In this document: piece by piece, positions 42,943-51,613 of the stretch
Position numbering within the stretch: position 1 is the stretch's first letter
Layout of the letters: the number at the start of each line of letters is the position of its first letter
Translations under genes and position numbers: made by a program
Notes under the pieces: model-generated
The model's input: the letters and a program-made list of their open reading frames with translations, nothing else
Told to the model about the DNA's origin: nothing
Database searches by the model: none
DNA from: a virus
Direction: 5' to 3' (one strand)
DNA length: 64,000 nucleotides
IMG/VR virus record: IMGVR_UViG_3300028864_000016
Span: 1-64,000 of that record

Positions 42943-43947
42943 ATGAAAAAGACAATAGTAGATTATGATGAAACTTTATGGATGATACCATACTTTCAAG
43001 GTGGGTATGACGAAGCTAAAAAGTATACTCCACATACTTCAAAGAGAGTTAATTTTAAATGTCCTATTTGCGGAAGAGTAAAAGAGAAATCCACTACAAT
43101 AAATAGTTTATGTAATACTCATTCAATAGGCTGTATTTGTAATGATGGAATCCCATATACTGAAAAAGTAATATTTAACATTTTGGAGCAATTAAAAACT
43201 GATTTTATATATCAATTCAAAAAAATAAATGATTTATGGTGTGAAAACAAAATATATGATTTTTGTTTTGGACTAGATGGAGAAAGATATATTATAGAAA
43301 CTCATGGAATTCAACATTACGTACAAACTAATAGAAAAAATGCAAAAACATTAGAGGAAGAGCAAGAAAATGACATAATTAAAAAAGAACTTGCTCTAGC
43401 AAACGGAATTAAAAAAGAAAATTATATAGTAATTGATTGTAGATACTCAGATTTAGAGTTTATAAAACGCAATGTATTAGACAGTAATTTGGCTACTATT
43501 TTTGATTTAAGTAAGATTGATTGGAATAAAGTAGAAGAGTTTGCATTATCAAATCTAGTAAAAGAAATATGTGTTTATTGGAATGATAATGGTATTACAA
43601 TGAATGAAATTGCAGTAATGTTTAATTTATGTCCAACTACGGTGTCTAGATATATAAGTAAAGGAATAAAATTGAATTGGGTGAATAAAATAGAATTCAT
43701 AAATAATAAAGATTATTCAATGAAATTAGCACAGAAATATGCAAAACAATGTAATTCTAAGCAATTAAAAGTGTTCAAAGATGGAGTATATTTAGGTAAA
43801 TTTAACTCAACTAGGGAACTAGAAAGAATATCATTAGAAAAATTCGGTGTTAATTTTAATCATAGTGAAGTATCTAAAGTATGTAAAGGTAAATATAGAC
43901 AATATAAAGGCTATACATTTGAGTATGTAGAAAAAGAAGCATGTTAA
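42943..43947 (+). CDS. Free-standing Vsr/EDxHD-like homing endonuclease
   Basis: A 334-residue paralogue of the enzyme at 31656. Zinc-ribbon remnant (FKCPICGRVKEKST, then CICNDG), nuclease core (KIYDFCFGLDGERYIIETHG, then IQHY, about 100-125), then the shared FDLSKIDWNKVEEFALSNLV. A helix-turn-helix follows (EIAVMFNLCPTTVSRYISKG) and a C-terminal NUMOD-like module (LKVFKDGVYLGKFNSTRELE). It lies between HU and PhoH and interrupts neither. Confidence 0.75.
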   Translation: MKKTIVDYDETLWMIPYFQGGYDEAKKYTPHTSKRVNFKCPICGRVKEKSTTINSLCNTHSIGCICNDGIPYTEKVIFNILEQLKTDFIYQFKKINDLWCENKIYDFCFGLDGERYIIETHGIQHYVQTNRKNAKTLEEEQENDIIKKELALANGIKKENYIVIDCRYSDLEFIKRNVLDSNLATIFDLSKIDWNKVEEFALSNLVKEICVYWNDNGITMNEIAVMFNLCPTTVSRYISKGIKLNWVNKIEFINNKDYSMKLAQKYAKQCNSKQLKVFKDGVYLGKFNSTRELERISLEKFGVNFNHSEVSKVCKGKYRQYKGYTFEYVEKEAC

Positions 43948-43963
43948 GATATGCTTCTTTTTT
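43936..43963 (+). terminator. Intrinsic terminator of the endonuclease
   Basis: Stem GAAGCAT / ATGCTTC overlapping the stop codon, followed by TTTTTTG. Confidence 0.75.
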
Positions 43964-44016
43964 GATATAAAAAATAATATACCGTAAGACGGTGGTAGGG
44001 AAAGTGGGTAAAAATT

Positions 44017-45258
44017 ATGGAAAAGGTTAAATTTTATGATACAAATGAATTATTACATAGCATAGATGAAATAGAAGGAAAGATATTTTTAAGTTCAATA
44101 ACCCTTCAAGAATTAGAACATATTAAAACTTCAAAAAATAAAGATGAAGATGTTAGATTTGAAGCTAGAAAAGTAACTAGATTTTTAAGAGAAAATCAAG
44201 ATAGTTATGAATGTATAGTTGTTGAAAAGAAACATTATAAACTATTAGATAAAATGAATTTAGAACCTGATAATGATAATTTAATAATTGCTTGTGCTAA
44301 ATTATTAGAGAAATGTTATGATGTAGAATTTTTTACAGATGATATTTGTTGTTATAACATAGCTAAGAATATATTTGATTTAAAATGTAGTGGAATTAAA
44401 TCTAATACAAAAATCGAAACATATAAAGGTTATGTTGAAATCATTATGACAGATGAAGAATTAGCAAAATTTTATGAAAAAGAAAATAAAGAAAACATTT
44501 ATGGATTAGAAATAAATGAGTACTTAATTATAAAAGATACATTAAATCAACCAATTGATGCATGGAAATATATTGGTGATAGATTTGGATTTGTACAAGT
44601 GGACGTAAAGCCTATACAAAGTAAAATGTTAGGTAAGTTGAAAGCCAAAGACTTTTATCAACAATGTGTTCTAGATAGTTTTCAAAACAATACTATAACA
44701 GTAATTAAAGGTAAAGCAGGTAGTGGAAAATCTCATCTAGCTATGAATTTCTTATTTAGTCAAATGGATAAGGGTAAGATTGATAAGATTATAATGTTTG
44801 TTAATCCAGTTGCTACAAGGGGTGCTGTTAAACTAGGTTACTATAAAGGAACTAAAGACGAGAAGCTTTTAGATTCAACTATAGGTGCATTTTTACAAGG
44901 GAAATTGGCTGATAGTCTTAATGTCCAAACACTTATTGGAACAGGAAAGTTATTATTACTTCCTATGAGTGATGTTAGGGGATTTGATACAAGTGGTATG
45001 AATGCAGGTATCTATATTACTGAGGCACAAAATATGAGTATTGACTTAATGAAATTAGCGTTACAAAGAATAGGAGACGATTGTATTGCTATTATTGATG
45101 GTGATGTTGATACACAAGTAGATGATAAGCTATACGAAGGTTCAAATAATGGAATGAGAAGACTTTCAGAAGTGTTTAGAGGACAAGACTTATATGGTGA
45201 AGTTGAGTTAACTGAATGTTATAGAAGTAGAATTGCTAAAATAGCAGAAGAATTATAA
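44017..45258 (+). CDS. PIN-PhoH (PhoH2-type) ATPase/ribonuclease
   Basis: A 413-residue two-domain protein. The N-terminal PIN domain (about 1-125) has its acidic set in FYDTN, TLQELEHIK, NDNLIIACA and FFTDD. The PhoH ATPase (about 205-413) has Walker A GKAGSGKS at 231-238 and a Walker B-like ITEAQN near 334, where PhoH proteins usually have DEAQN. Then come AIIDGDVDTQ (sensor) and TECYRSRIAKI. PhoH2 proteins unwind and cut RNA; PhoH is common in large phages. A small hairpin ACCG-TAAGA-CGGT lies just before its ribosome site. Confidence 0.85.
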   Translation: MEKVKFYDTNELLHSIDEIEGKIFLSSITLQELEHIKTSKNKDEDVRFEARKVTRFLRENQDSYECIVVEKKHYKLLDKMNLEPDNDNLIIACAKLLEKCYDVEFFTDDICCYNIAKNIFDLKCSGIKSNTKIETYKGYVEIIMTDEELAKFYEKENKENIYGLEINEYLIIKDTLNQPIDAWKYIGDRFGFVQVDVKPIQSKMLGKLKAKDFYQQCVLDSFQNNTITVIKGKAGSGKSHLAMNFLFSQMDKGKIDKIIMFVNPVATRGAVKLGYYKGTKDEKLLDSTIGAFLQGKLADSLNVQTLIGTGKLLLLPMSDVRGFDTSGMNAGIYITEAQNMSIDLMKLALQRIGDDCIAIIDGDVDTQVDDKLYEGSNNGMRRLSEVFRGQDLYGEVELTECYRSRIAKIAEEL

Positions 45259-45293
45259 AAAATAAATTAATATAATAAAAGGAGAGAAAAATA

Positions 45294-45518
45294 ATGGCAA
45301 AAGCTAAAAAGATACAAGAAAAAATAGTAACTGATCACCAATTTAAAGCAGAAGGAATTTTAAATGTAGATAATTTACAAGAAGGTATGTTTATTTTAGA
45401 AGTTGAGGACATTGGAGAAGTTGATTTAGTAAAATACTTTAAAAAGTTTAATGAATCTAATATTAAATTATCTATTTCTGATAAAGATGAGTCAGAAGCT
45501 AAGGAAGAACAAGAGTAA
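45294..45518 (+). CDS. YonK-like small protein
   Basis: A 74-residue protein (MAKAKKIQEKIVTDHQFKAE, then EVEDIGEVDLVKYFKKFN) ending in an acidic tail. The basic start, a beta hairpin and a strand ending in IKLSI resemble YonK, a small SPbeta protein of known fold and unknown role. The motif AATAAATTAATATAA (45261-45275) precedes its AAAGGAG site. Confidence 0.55.
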   Translation: MAKAKKIQEKIVTDHQFKAEGILNVDNLQEGMFILEVEDIGEVDLVKYFKKFNESNIKLSISDKDESEAKEEQE

Positions 45519-45588
45519 AACATTGCAGACACTCATGTGAGGTTTGACAATTTATTAATTTTATAACGAATATTAAACGTGTAACGAG

Positions 45589-45671
45589 AATTGCATAGAA
45601 GTAGAAAATGGTTCTCTACAGACTCGAAAGAGTATCTCAGATGATGGATACACCGACCATCCTATGCAATT
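45589..45671 (+). ncRNA. Cloverleaf-like structured RNA
   Basis: A 10-bp closing stem AATTGCATAG (45589-45598) / CTATGCAATT (45662-45671) encloses three hairpins. They are GTAGA...TCTAC (45601-45619), ACTC-GAAA-GAGT (45622-45633, GNRA loop) and GATGG...CCATC (45643-45661). More hairpins follow to about 45890 (GAGTAA...TTACTC, GGTTAG...CCTAAC, TAGGCGAT...ATCGCCTA). The whole 45519-45981 gap lacks genes. Too irregular for a tRNA; class unknown. Confidence 0.5.
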
Positions 45672-45981
45672 TAATAAAACAACTATTTTAGAAGGTATTT
45701 AAGTGAGGGCTAACACTCATTCCCCAGAGTAATTTTTATTTACTCGTCACTCCTTGAGGGGACGTTAAAATAATATTCAAGGCAAGGTTAGAATAGGGCG
45801 TGAAAACCTAACAAAGTGTTGAATTGAGTTATGATGACTTTAACAAAAAAGTAGGCGATTTGATAATGTGAAGTTATCCATCGCCTATATTTCTAAATAA
45901 ATATTTATAATAGAGTCTGAACGTTGAAAAACATGCAGATTGTTAATGAATATTAAAGTAAAGAGTAAAGGAAGATATAAA

Positions 45982-46176
45982 ATGGTGATGAAATTTGATG
46001 GACGTGAGAGTAATAAATCTAAGAGAAAAAGACATAAGACACAAAAGTGTTCAAGTTGTAAAAATACGCTAGATATAGATACCTATATTGATAGAAATGA
46101 CTTTGATAGAATAAGTGAAGACACTATTATTATATATTGTGAGAAATGTGGAAATGAAGAATTAATTAAATTATAA
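45982..46176 (+). CDS. Small zinc-ribbon protein
   Basis: A 64-residue protein with a basic start (MVMKFDGRESNKSKRKRHKT) and a C4 ribbon (KCSSCKNTLDIDT, then YCEKCGNEELI). AAAGGAAG lies 7 bases before this ATG; upstream in-frame starts lack a site. Possibly a nucleic-acid-binding accessory. Confidence 0.6.
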   Translation: MVMKFDGRESNKSKRKRHKTQKCSSCKNTLDIDTYIDRNDFDRISEDTIIIYCEKCGNEELIKL

Positions 46177-46203
46177 CAAATTAAATAAAGGTGAGGGAAT
46201 AAT

Positions 46204-47427
46204 ATGGAGGAAAAGTTTAGAAAGTTAGAAAGTGAGTCAAGAGAAAAGTATATACATAGAATGTATTCTAATAAAATACAATTTAATATGATTAATAGAG
46301 AAATTGCAGAAGTAATTAATCAAGAACTTGGAACAGACTTCCAAGAGAGTTATTTCCGTGGTATATATAAAATTTATGAAATTGCATGTTCTGAATGTTT
46401 GGAATCTTTAAAAGGTGACAAAGAAGTAAAAAACAAAATTGATGAAATTGCTGAGTTAATTGGTGAATTAGATGTAAAGAAAATGCTAGTTAGAAATGAT
46501 ACCACTAAACTTAATAAGATAAAAAGAGATTTTGTTAAGACAATTGAAATAGCTAATGATTTAAAAGAATGTATGCTAGAAAATTATACAGACTTTCCTA
46601 AGTTTGAATATGAAATAATAACAGATGTATCAAATAATAAATTAATAGTTCAAGTCAGCGATTGGCACGTGGGTTATGTTATTAATGGATATAAAGGGAA
46701 TTATTACAACTATGAAATTGCAAAGAAAAGACTTAATAAATTGCTAATTGAAATAGACAAAACTTGTATTTTATATAATATTAATTCAGTGGTAGTTGTA
46801 AATTGTGGAGATGCTATAGAAAATCTATATATGCGTAAAAATCAAAGTTATGAATGTGAATTTGATTTATCTCATCAAATAGCATATGCATCAAAATTAT
46901 TATATAGCTTTATAACTCAAATATCATCAAAGAAAAGAAATGTTGAAGTATATTCAGTGGGTGGTAATCATAGCCGATTGAGTGAAAAAGATGCAAATGT
47001 TGAAGGCGATAATGCTAATGTAATTATTAATGAAAACTTAAAAACGTTTGTTGAGATATCTGAAAATAAAAGAATACATATAAATGATATTGATTATGTT
47101 GATGATAGTGCTTATTTTAAAATTAATGGAATGAATGTAAAAGTTATTCATGGAGATAATAGAATTTCAGATAAAAAGAAATTATTTGATTCAGAATCTA
47201 CAATGGACAACACAGAATATAAACTTATTCTAAGGGGGCATGACCATAATTTCAATATAACTTCTCAAAATAATGGGGGATATGTTGTTACAAGTGGTTC
47301 ATTATTTGGATATAATCCTTATTCTGTTAAGAAAATGAGTTGTACTACAAATGCTAGTCAAACATTAATAGTTATTAATGAAAATGATATAGAATGTATC
47401 AAGGATATAAATTTGCAAATAAATTAA
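46204..47427 (+). CDS. Calcineurin-like metallophosphoesterase
   Basis: A 407-residue protein. The N-terminal 145 residues include a helical part (MINREIAEVINQELGTDFQE). The catalytic domain has all five metal blocks: VSDWHVG, NCGDAIEN, VGGNHSR, VIHGD and LRGHDHNF. Phage enzymes of this family act as nucleases or phosphatases in DNA metabolism. The last about 30 codons (MSCTTNASQTLIVINEND...) are matched by an orphan fragment 1.25 kb downstream (48668-48775). This shows that the gene end was replaced when the GIY-YIG cassette entered. Confidence 0.8.
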   Translation: MEEKFRKLESESREKYIHRMYSNKIQFNMINREIAEVINQELGTDFQESYFRGIYKIYEIACSECLESLKGDKEVKNKIDEIAELIGELDVKKMLVRNDTTKLNKIKRDFVKTIEIANDLKECMLENYTDFPKFEYEIITDVSNNKLIVQVSDWHVGYVINGYKGNYYNYEIAKKRLNKLLIEIDKTCILYNINSVVVVNCGDAIENLYMRKNQSYECEFDLSHQIAYASKLLYSFITQISSKKRNVEVYSVGGNHSRLSEKDANVEGDNANVIINENLKTFVEISENKRIHINDIDYVDDSAYFKINGMNVKVIHGDNRISDKKKLFDSESTMDNTEYKLILRGHDHNFNITSQNNGGYVVTSGSLFGYNPYSVKKMSCTTNASQTLIVINENDIECIKDINLQIN

Positions 47428-47447
47428 TTAAAATAACGAGGTGTAAT

Positions 47448-47612
47448 ATGAATACAAAAATCATAGTAAATCCAACTATAGCAAGACAACTTTTACACAA
47501 AGGACATGCTATAGTAGATATTAAACCTAAAAAAGAAAATAAAAAAGAAACTGTTTTTGTATTTGAAAATACAGAGCAATTTAAGAATGATTTGACTTCT
47601 ATTAGTAAATAG
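47448..47612 (+). CDS. DUF5659-like small protein
   Basis: A 54-residue protein (RQLLHKGHAIVDIKPKKENK, then FVFENTEQFKNDL). It shares the pattern of a hydrophobic turn then F-EdTEeFrkDL with the 62-residue protein at 51706. It lies inside the cassette that displaced the phosphoesterase end. Start ATG 47448 follows GAGG. Confidence 0.6.
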   Translation: MNTKIIVNPTIARQLLHKGHAIVDIKPKKENKKETVFVFENTEQFKNDLTSISK

Positions 47613-47623
47613 GAGTCTTTTTA
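47594..47623 (+). terminator. Intrinsic terminator
   Basis: Stem GACTTCTATT / AATAGGAGTC across the stop of the 47448 gene, then TTTTTATT. Confidence 0.75.
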
Positions 47624-47659
47624 TTATAAAAAATTCATAGAAAGAAGGAATTGATAACA

Positions 47660-48667
47660 ATGAAAATAGGAAATTTAGAAGTGTATGGTATCATATATAA
47701 AATAGAAAATTTTGTCAATGGTAAAGTTTATATTGGACAAACTATAAATGGGTTTGATAAGAGATATCCTTATAATGGAGTTGATATTGAAAGAGTTTAT
47801 AATTATTCTATTTATAATAAAAATAATTACAGAAATTATAATGACCATTTATTTAAATCAATTAAAAAATATGGATTTGATTCTTTTCAGATTAATAAAG
47901 TGTTTGATATGGCATTTTCACAAGACGAACTAAATATTAAAGAACAGTGTTGGATAAAATATTACAATTCTGCAAATGGAAATTATGGTTATAATAATGA
48001 TGAAGGTGGAAATAGTGGGATTCCTAACAATGAAGCAAGAGAAAATATGAGAAATGCACAAATTAAAATTCCAATTATTCAATTAGATTTAAAAGGAAAT
48101 CTAATAAATGAATGGTCTGGAGCAAGAGAAGTTTCTAAAAAATTAAATATTAATCAATCTTGTATATGGGAATGTTTAAACAAAGGAAGGAAAACTTATA
48201 AGGGATATATTTGGATATATAAAACTGAATATTATGAATTAAATAAGAAAGTAGATTTAGATTTTTATACTTTTAATAAAGGACAAAAGATAGAAATTGT
48301 ACAATTTGATTTTCAAAGAAATATAATTAAAGTATGGGATAGTGCATTATCCATAGAAAAAGAAACTAATGGATGTTTTGATGCAAGCACAATAATAAAA
48401 GTATGTAAACATAAATTATTATCTAGTAAAGAATATATATTTTTATATAATAAAGGCAATATTAATGAAGAATTTATAAATCATATAAATATATATAATA
48501 AGTCACACAAGAAAAAAGTAGTTTTTCAATTATATGATAATAAACTAATTAAGATATGGAAGAGTGTAAAAGAAATGGTTATAAATTTTAATGATACGTC
48601 TATATATAATAAATTAAATGAAAATAAAGAAATATTAAAGGATAATATCTTTACATATGAAATTTAA
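47660..48667 (+). CDS. GIY-YIG homing endonuclease with NUMOD1 repeats
   Basis: A 335-residue protein. The GIY-YIG core is at about 8-100 (YGIIYKIENFVNGKVYIGQT; later KEQCWIKYYNSANGNYGYNN). Three NUMOD1-type DNA-binding modules follow: IIQLDLKGNLINEWSGAREV, IVQFDFQRNIIKVWDSALSI and VFQLYDNKLIKIWKSVKEMV. ATG 47660 follows AAGGAA; TTG 47651 is in the spacer. It is inserted at the 3' end of the phosphoesterase gene and carries a substitute end for it. Confidence 0.85.
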   Translation: MKIGNLEVYGIIYKIENFVNGKVYIGQTINGFDKRYPYNGVDIERVYNYSIYNKNNYRNYNDHLFKSIKKYGFDSFQINKVFDMAFSQDELNIKEQCWIKYYNSANGNYGYNNDEGGNSGIPNNEARENMRNAQIKIPIIQLDLKGNLINEWSGAREVSKKLNINQSCIWECLNKGRKTYKGYIWIYKTEYYELNKKVDLDFYTFNKGQKIEIVQFDFQRNIIKVWDSALSIEKETNGCFDASTIIKVCKHKLLSSKEYIFLYNKGNINEEFINHINIYNKSHKKKVVFQLYDNKLIKIWKSVKEMVINFNDTSIYNKLNENKEILKDNIFTYEI

Positions 48668-48775
48668 CATAGTGTAGATAAACTTCAATGTACAACACAT
48701 GCAAGTCAAACTCTAATTGTAGTTAATTATGATGGAGTTGAATATATAAGAGATATAAATTTACAGATAAATTAA
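48668..48775 (+). pseudogene. Orphaned 3' end of the phosphoesterase gene
   Basis: A 35-codon remnant encodes HSVDKLQCTTHASQTLIVVN, then YDGVEYIRDINLQIN and stop. The intact phosphoesterase ends YSVKKMSCTTNASQTLIVIN, then ENDIECIKDINLQIN. About 70% identity and an equal stop position show that this is the original end. It is separated from its gene by the DUF5659-like gene and the GIY-YIG gene. Confidence 0.85.
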
Positions 48776-48806
48776 AATAAATAGTAAAGGGTTAAAGGTG
48801 AATTAT

Positions 48807-49403
48807 ATGGGAGAGTATCAAATAGTAAATAGATTGCTAGAAGAAATGAAAAGATTAGATTATCTTAATGATAATACTATATACCTTGATTGTGAAATAG
48901 ATAGGGAATCCCAAGTAATGTTTTGTAGGCAGTTAAGAAAATTAGCAGTTCAGGAATTAAATAAACCAGAAAAAGATAGAAAACATATAAAAGTTAGAAT
49001 ATCAAGTTTTGGTGGTTGGGTATGTGCGGTTTTCGCAATGATATCTGATATGGAATATTGGCAAGAACAAGGTATAATAGTTGAAACTTATTGTGATGGA
49101 TATACAGCAAGTGGAGGTAGTAAAATACTTATGGCAGGAAGTAAAGGGTATAGATTTATAACTAGATATGCAACAGTATTAATTCATCAATCTAATAGCT
49201 ATAAACAAGGTCAATCAACATTACAGGAAGACATCGTAGAAGTTAGAGAATCTTTAAAAGATTGGGATACAATTTGTAATATATTTAGAAAACATACCAA
49301 ATTAACTGAAGAAGATATTTTTAATTATACTGATAAGAATGTTAATTTTACTTACAGACCACAAGAATGTCTTGATAAAGGCATAGTGGATAAAATAATA
49401 TAA
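48807..49403 (+). CDS. ClpP-fold serine protease
   Basis: A 198-residue ClpP-like protein. It has ISSFGGWVCAVFAMISDM, the nucleophile serine region YTASGGSKILMAGS (S102) and the histidine in TVLIHQSNSYKQG (H127). A C-terminal acidic part follows. Length equals a ClpP subunit, without obvious ClpX/A docking residues. In phages such proteins act as prohead or processing proteases. A separate protease-scaffold exists at 58790, so this one may target host or early proteins (inference). GTG 48798 is possible; ATG 48807 preferred. Confidence 0.75.
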   Translation: MGEYQIVNRLLEEMKRLDYLNDNTIYLDCEIDRESQVMFCRQLRKLAVQELNKPEKDRKHIKVRISSFGGWVCAVFAMISDMEYWQEQGIIVETYCDGYTASGGSKILMAGSKGYRFITRYATVLIHQSNSYKQGQSTLQEDIVEVRESLKDWDTICNIFRKHTKLTEEDIFNYTDKNVNFTYRPQECLDKGIVDKII

Positions 49404-49420
49404 GGATATAGGTGAGAAAT

Positions 49421-49756
49421 ATGAATGAAGAATTAAATCAAGAACAAGAAGTGATGGAAGATGACTATATTGGTTATGAAGAACAAATGGGATTAGTTTC
49501 TGTAGATGAAGAGTTAAAAAGAATAGTTATTCAAGATAATCCTACATCTGAAACAAGTGAATATACCACGAACAGTGATTTCTACCAAGAAAATATGATT
49601 TATATAGAAACTATAGGTGAATGTTTTCAAAAATTAATTGGGTATGGTATTGATTATAATAATGCAGTTAGTATTTCTAATAATGTATATCAAAATTCAG
49701 TTAATGAAAAGTTAGCAAAGATTCAACAAATTGTAGTAGAACAGAATCAACCATAA
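49421..49756 (+). CDS. Acidic hypothetical protein
   Basis: A 111-residue acidic protein (NQEQEVMEDDYIGYEEQMGL). The second half is helical (FQKLIGYGIDYNNAVSISNN). Follows the ClpP-like gene by 17 bases; AGGTGAG site. Unknown. Confidence 0.5.
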   Translation: MNEELNQEQEVMEDDYIGYEEQMGLVSVDEELKRIVIQDNPTSETSEYTTNSDFYQENMIYIETIGECFQKLIGYGIDYNNAVSISNNVYQNSVNEKLAKIQQIVVEQNQP

Positions 49757-49776
49757 AATAAAGTGAGGTAAAAATA

Positions 49777-50352
49777 ATGAATAATAAAAATATAAACACA
49801 GAAAAAGTATATGAAGATTATTTAGATGCATTGATGAAAATTTTAAAGGATTTTGATAATATTTCATTCATACTGTCAAATGATAAGGCTTTAGAATTAG
49901 TTGAAAGAATGGAAACTTTAGGTTATAAATTCAATGAATATGATACTTTTAGTTTTAAAGAATTTGAAGAATTATATAATACTGATATATTATTAATTTC
50001 TAAATCATATTGGGACGATGAAGAACATTATAGTTTAGAAAGTGCTTATGGATACGACCATTTAAAAACTATTGAGGGACAAGATGTAGTATTTGTTGAA
50101 GAAGACTTAATTGATTCTGATGAATTAAAAGAATATATTAATTGTCCAATAGTAACTTTAACTGAAAAGGAATATTCTGAAGACGAAGAAGATGAGTTAG
50201 ATAATTTATTTGAGGAGTTAACACAAGAAGTTTTTGATGATATTATAGAAAATCAAGATGATGAAGAATTTTGTCTACATTGTTCAATTAAAGATGCTAT
50301 CATTAAGGCTTATGAAATTGGTTTGATAGATGGAGTAAGTAACAAAGAATAA
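49777..50352 (+). CDS. Acidic hypothetical protein
   Basis: A 191-residue, very acidic protein with two E/D-rich blocks (KEYSEDEEDELDNLFEELTQ) and a terminal CLHCSIKDAIIKAYEIGLID. AGTGAGG ribosome site. A DNA-mimic role is conceivable, but nothing specific supports it. Confidence 0.5.
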   Translation: MNNKNINTEKVYEDYLDALMKILKDFDNISFILSNDKALELVERMETLGYKFNEYDTFSFKEFEELYNTDILLISKSYWDDEEHYSLESAYGYDHLKTIEGQDVVFVEEDLIDSDELKEYINCPIVTLTEKEYSEDEEDELDNLFEELTQEVFDDIIENQDDEEFCLHCSIKDAIIKAYEIGLIDGVSNKE

Positions 50353-50411
50353 TAAATTAATGTAAATAGAATAAAAGTAATGTTTTAAAGGCTTTTACTC
50401 TACGAGGTGTT

Positions 50412-50516
50412 TCAGCTAAAGCTGATTTGTTGTGGCGTAATCAAAGATTACTTACAACATAGAATTAATTAAATATGGTTTAAATGGCTAGATGATTGAG
50501 GTTGTCTAGTCTCTTT
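50412..50516 (+). terminator. Nested hairpins followed by an intrinsic terminator
   Basis: TCAGC-TAAA-GCTGA (50412-50425), then TGTTGT/ACAACA (50428-50459) enclosing GTAATC-AAA-GATTAC. A terminator GGCTAGA / TCTAGTC with CTCTTTTATT follows (50486-50516). Ends the ClpP operon; the first two hairpins may be a separate RNA element. Confidence 0.5.
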
Positions 50517-50592
50517 TATTGTTTTCTAATATCTATCTAGATGGTAGGTAGTTTAAATAATAAAATAATGTTTAATTAGGAGGAATGTAATT

Positions 50593-51495
50593 ATGGCAGG
50601 AGAATATACTGCAAAGATTAGAGATTATAAAAATATAATCAAAAGTAATGGAATTGTAACAGAATATGGTGAGGTAATAGAAAATATAAGCGATAGGTCT
50701 TTGGAATTAATTGCAATGGATTTTATTACTATGGAGGAACAAGGTAAAGAAAAGAAATTAGATATAATACAAATGAAAGAAGAGCAAACTGAATTTCAAC
50801 AATATTTATTAAATTGTTATGGTAGTTTTTATTTTAACTTTTATAAACGATTTGGAAATATTGAAAAACAATTCTTATTCAGATTTATATATTTGGCAAC
50901 TTTTATGAATTATGATAATCTATTATCAGATGGAAAGAAATTAATAAAAGAAGAAAAATTAATAGATATATTTAATTTAGGGAAAACTGAGTTCTATAAG
51001 ACTAAAAAGTATTTAATTGAAAATAAATTTATAACTATACAAGATAATAAAACAATATTAATTAATGATAAATATTGTAAAAAAGGTAAAATAAATAAAA
51101 CTAAATCAATTGAGGTGGTAAGAATGTTTAATGACGCAATTAGAGAGTTGTATGAAAAGTCTACTCCAAAAGAACATAAAAAATTAGCTTTATTAATAGA
51201 AATATTACCTTTGATAAATCTTAAATTTAATGTGATATGTCACAACCCAAAGTGTGAATATGAAGAAAATATAGAACCATATGCAATGTCTGATTTGTGT
51301 AGTGAATTAGGATATGATAAAACACATGCAAGTAGACTAAAGAAAGATTTATTAAAATTAAAAGTAAATAATGAATTAGTTATTGGAATATTCGAAAAAG
51401 ATAATGGAAAAGCAATTTATGTAAATCCATCTATATATTATAAAGGAATTAAAATGGAGGATATTAAAAACCTACAATCAATGTTTAGGATATAA
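50593..51495 (+). CDS. RepL-like winged-helix protein
   Basis: A 300-residue protein. RFGNIEKQFLFRFIYLATFM, then NYDNLLSDGKKLIKEE resembles the conserved start of Firmicute plasmid/phage RepL-type and regulator proteins. A second DNA-binding block lies near the end (MSDLCSELGYDKTHASRLKK). A small cysteine pair (CHNPKC) lies between. AGGAGG ribosome site. Could regulate the late genes or act at a second origin. Confidence 0.55.
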   Translation: MAGEYTAKIRDYKNIIKSNGIVTEYGEVIENISDRSLELIAMDFITMEEQGKEKKLDIIQMKEEQTEFQQYLLNCYGSFYFNFYKRFGNIEKQFLFRFIYLATFMNYDNLLSDGKKLIKEEKLIDIFNLGKTEFYKTKKYLIENKFITIQDNKTILINDKYCKKGKINKTKSIEVVRMFNDAIRELYEKSTPKEHKKLALLIEILPLINLKFNVICHNPKCEYEENIEPYAMSDLCSELGYDKTHASRLKKDLLKLKVNNELVIGIFEKDNGKAIYVNPSIYYKGIKMEDIKNLQSMFRI

Positions 51496-51613
51496 AAGAA
51501 GACCAAGAATAGCTAAATGTTGTGAGTGTGTTGATATGACAAGTCTAAGCTAATTTTCATGTTCATAAAAAGGCTAGTTCGATTTATATAGTTCACAAAA
51601 AGGCTAATTAGCG

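Noticed and set aside
45589-45671. tRNA gene
   Set aside because: The junction has a long closing stem and three arms, but no CCA-proximal acceptor geometry, no TTCRANY T-loop and no 7-base anticodon loop.
45601-45671. Hammerhead ribozyme
   Set aside because: A GAAA loop and a CAGATGA word are present, but the CTGATGA...GAAA order around a proper three-way junction is not.
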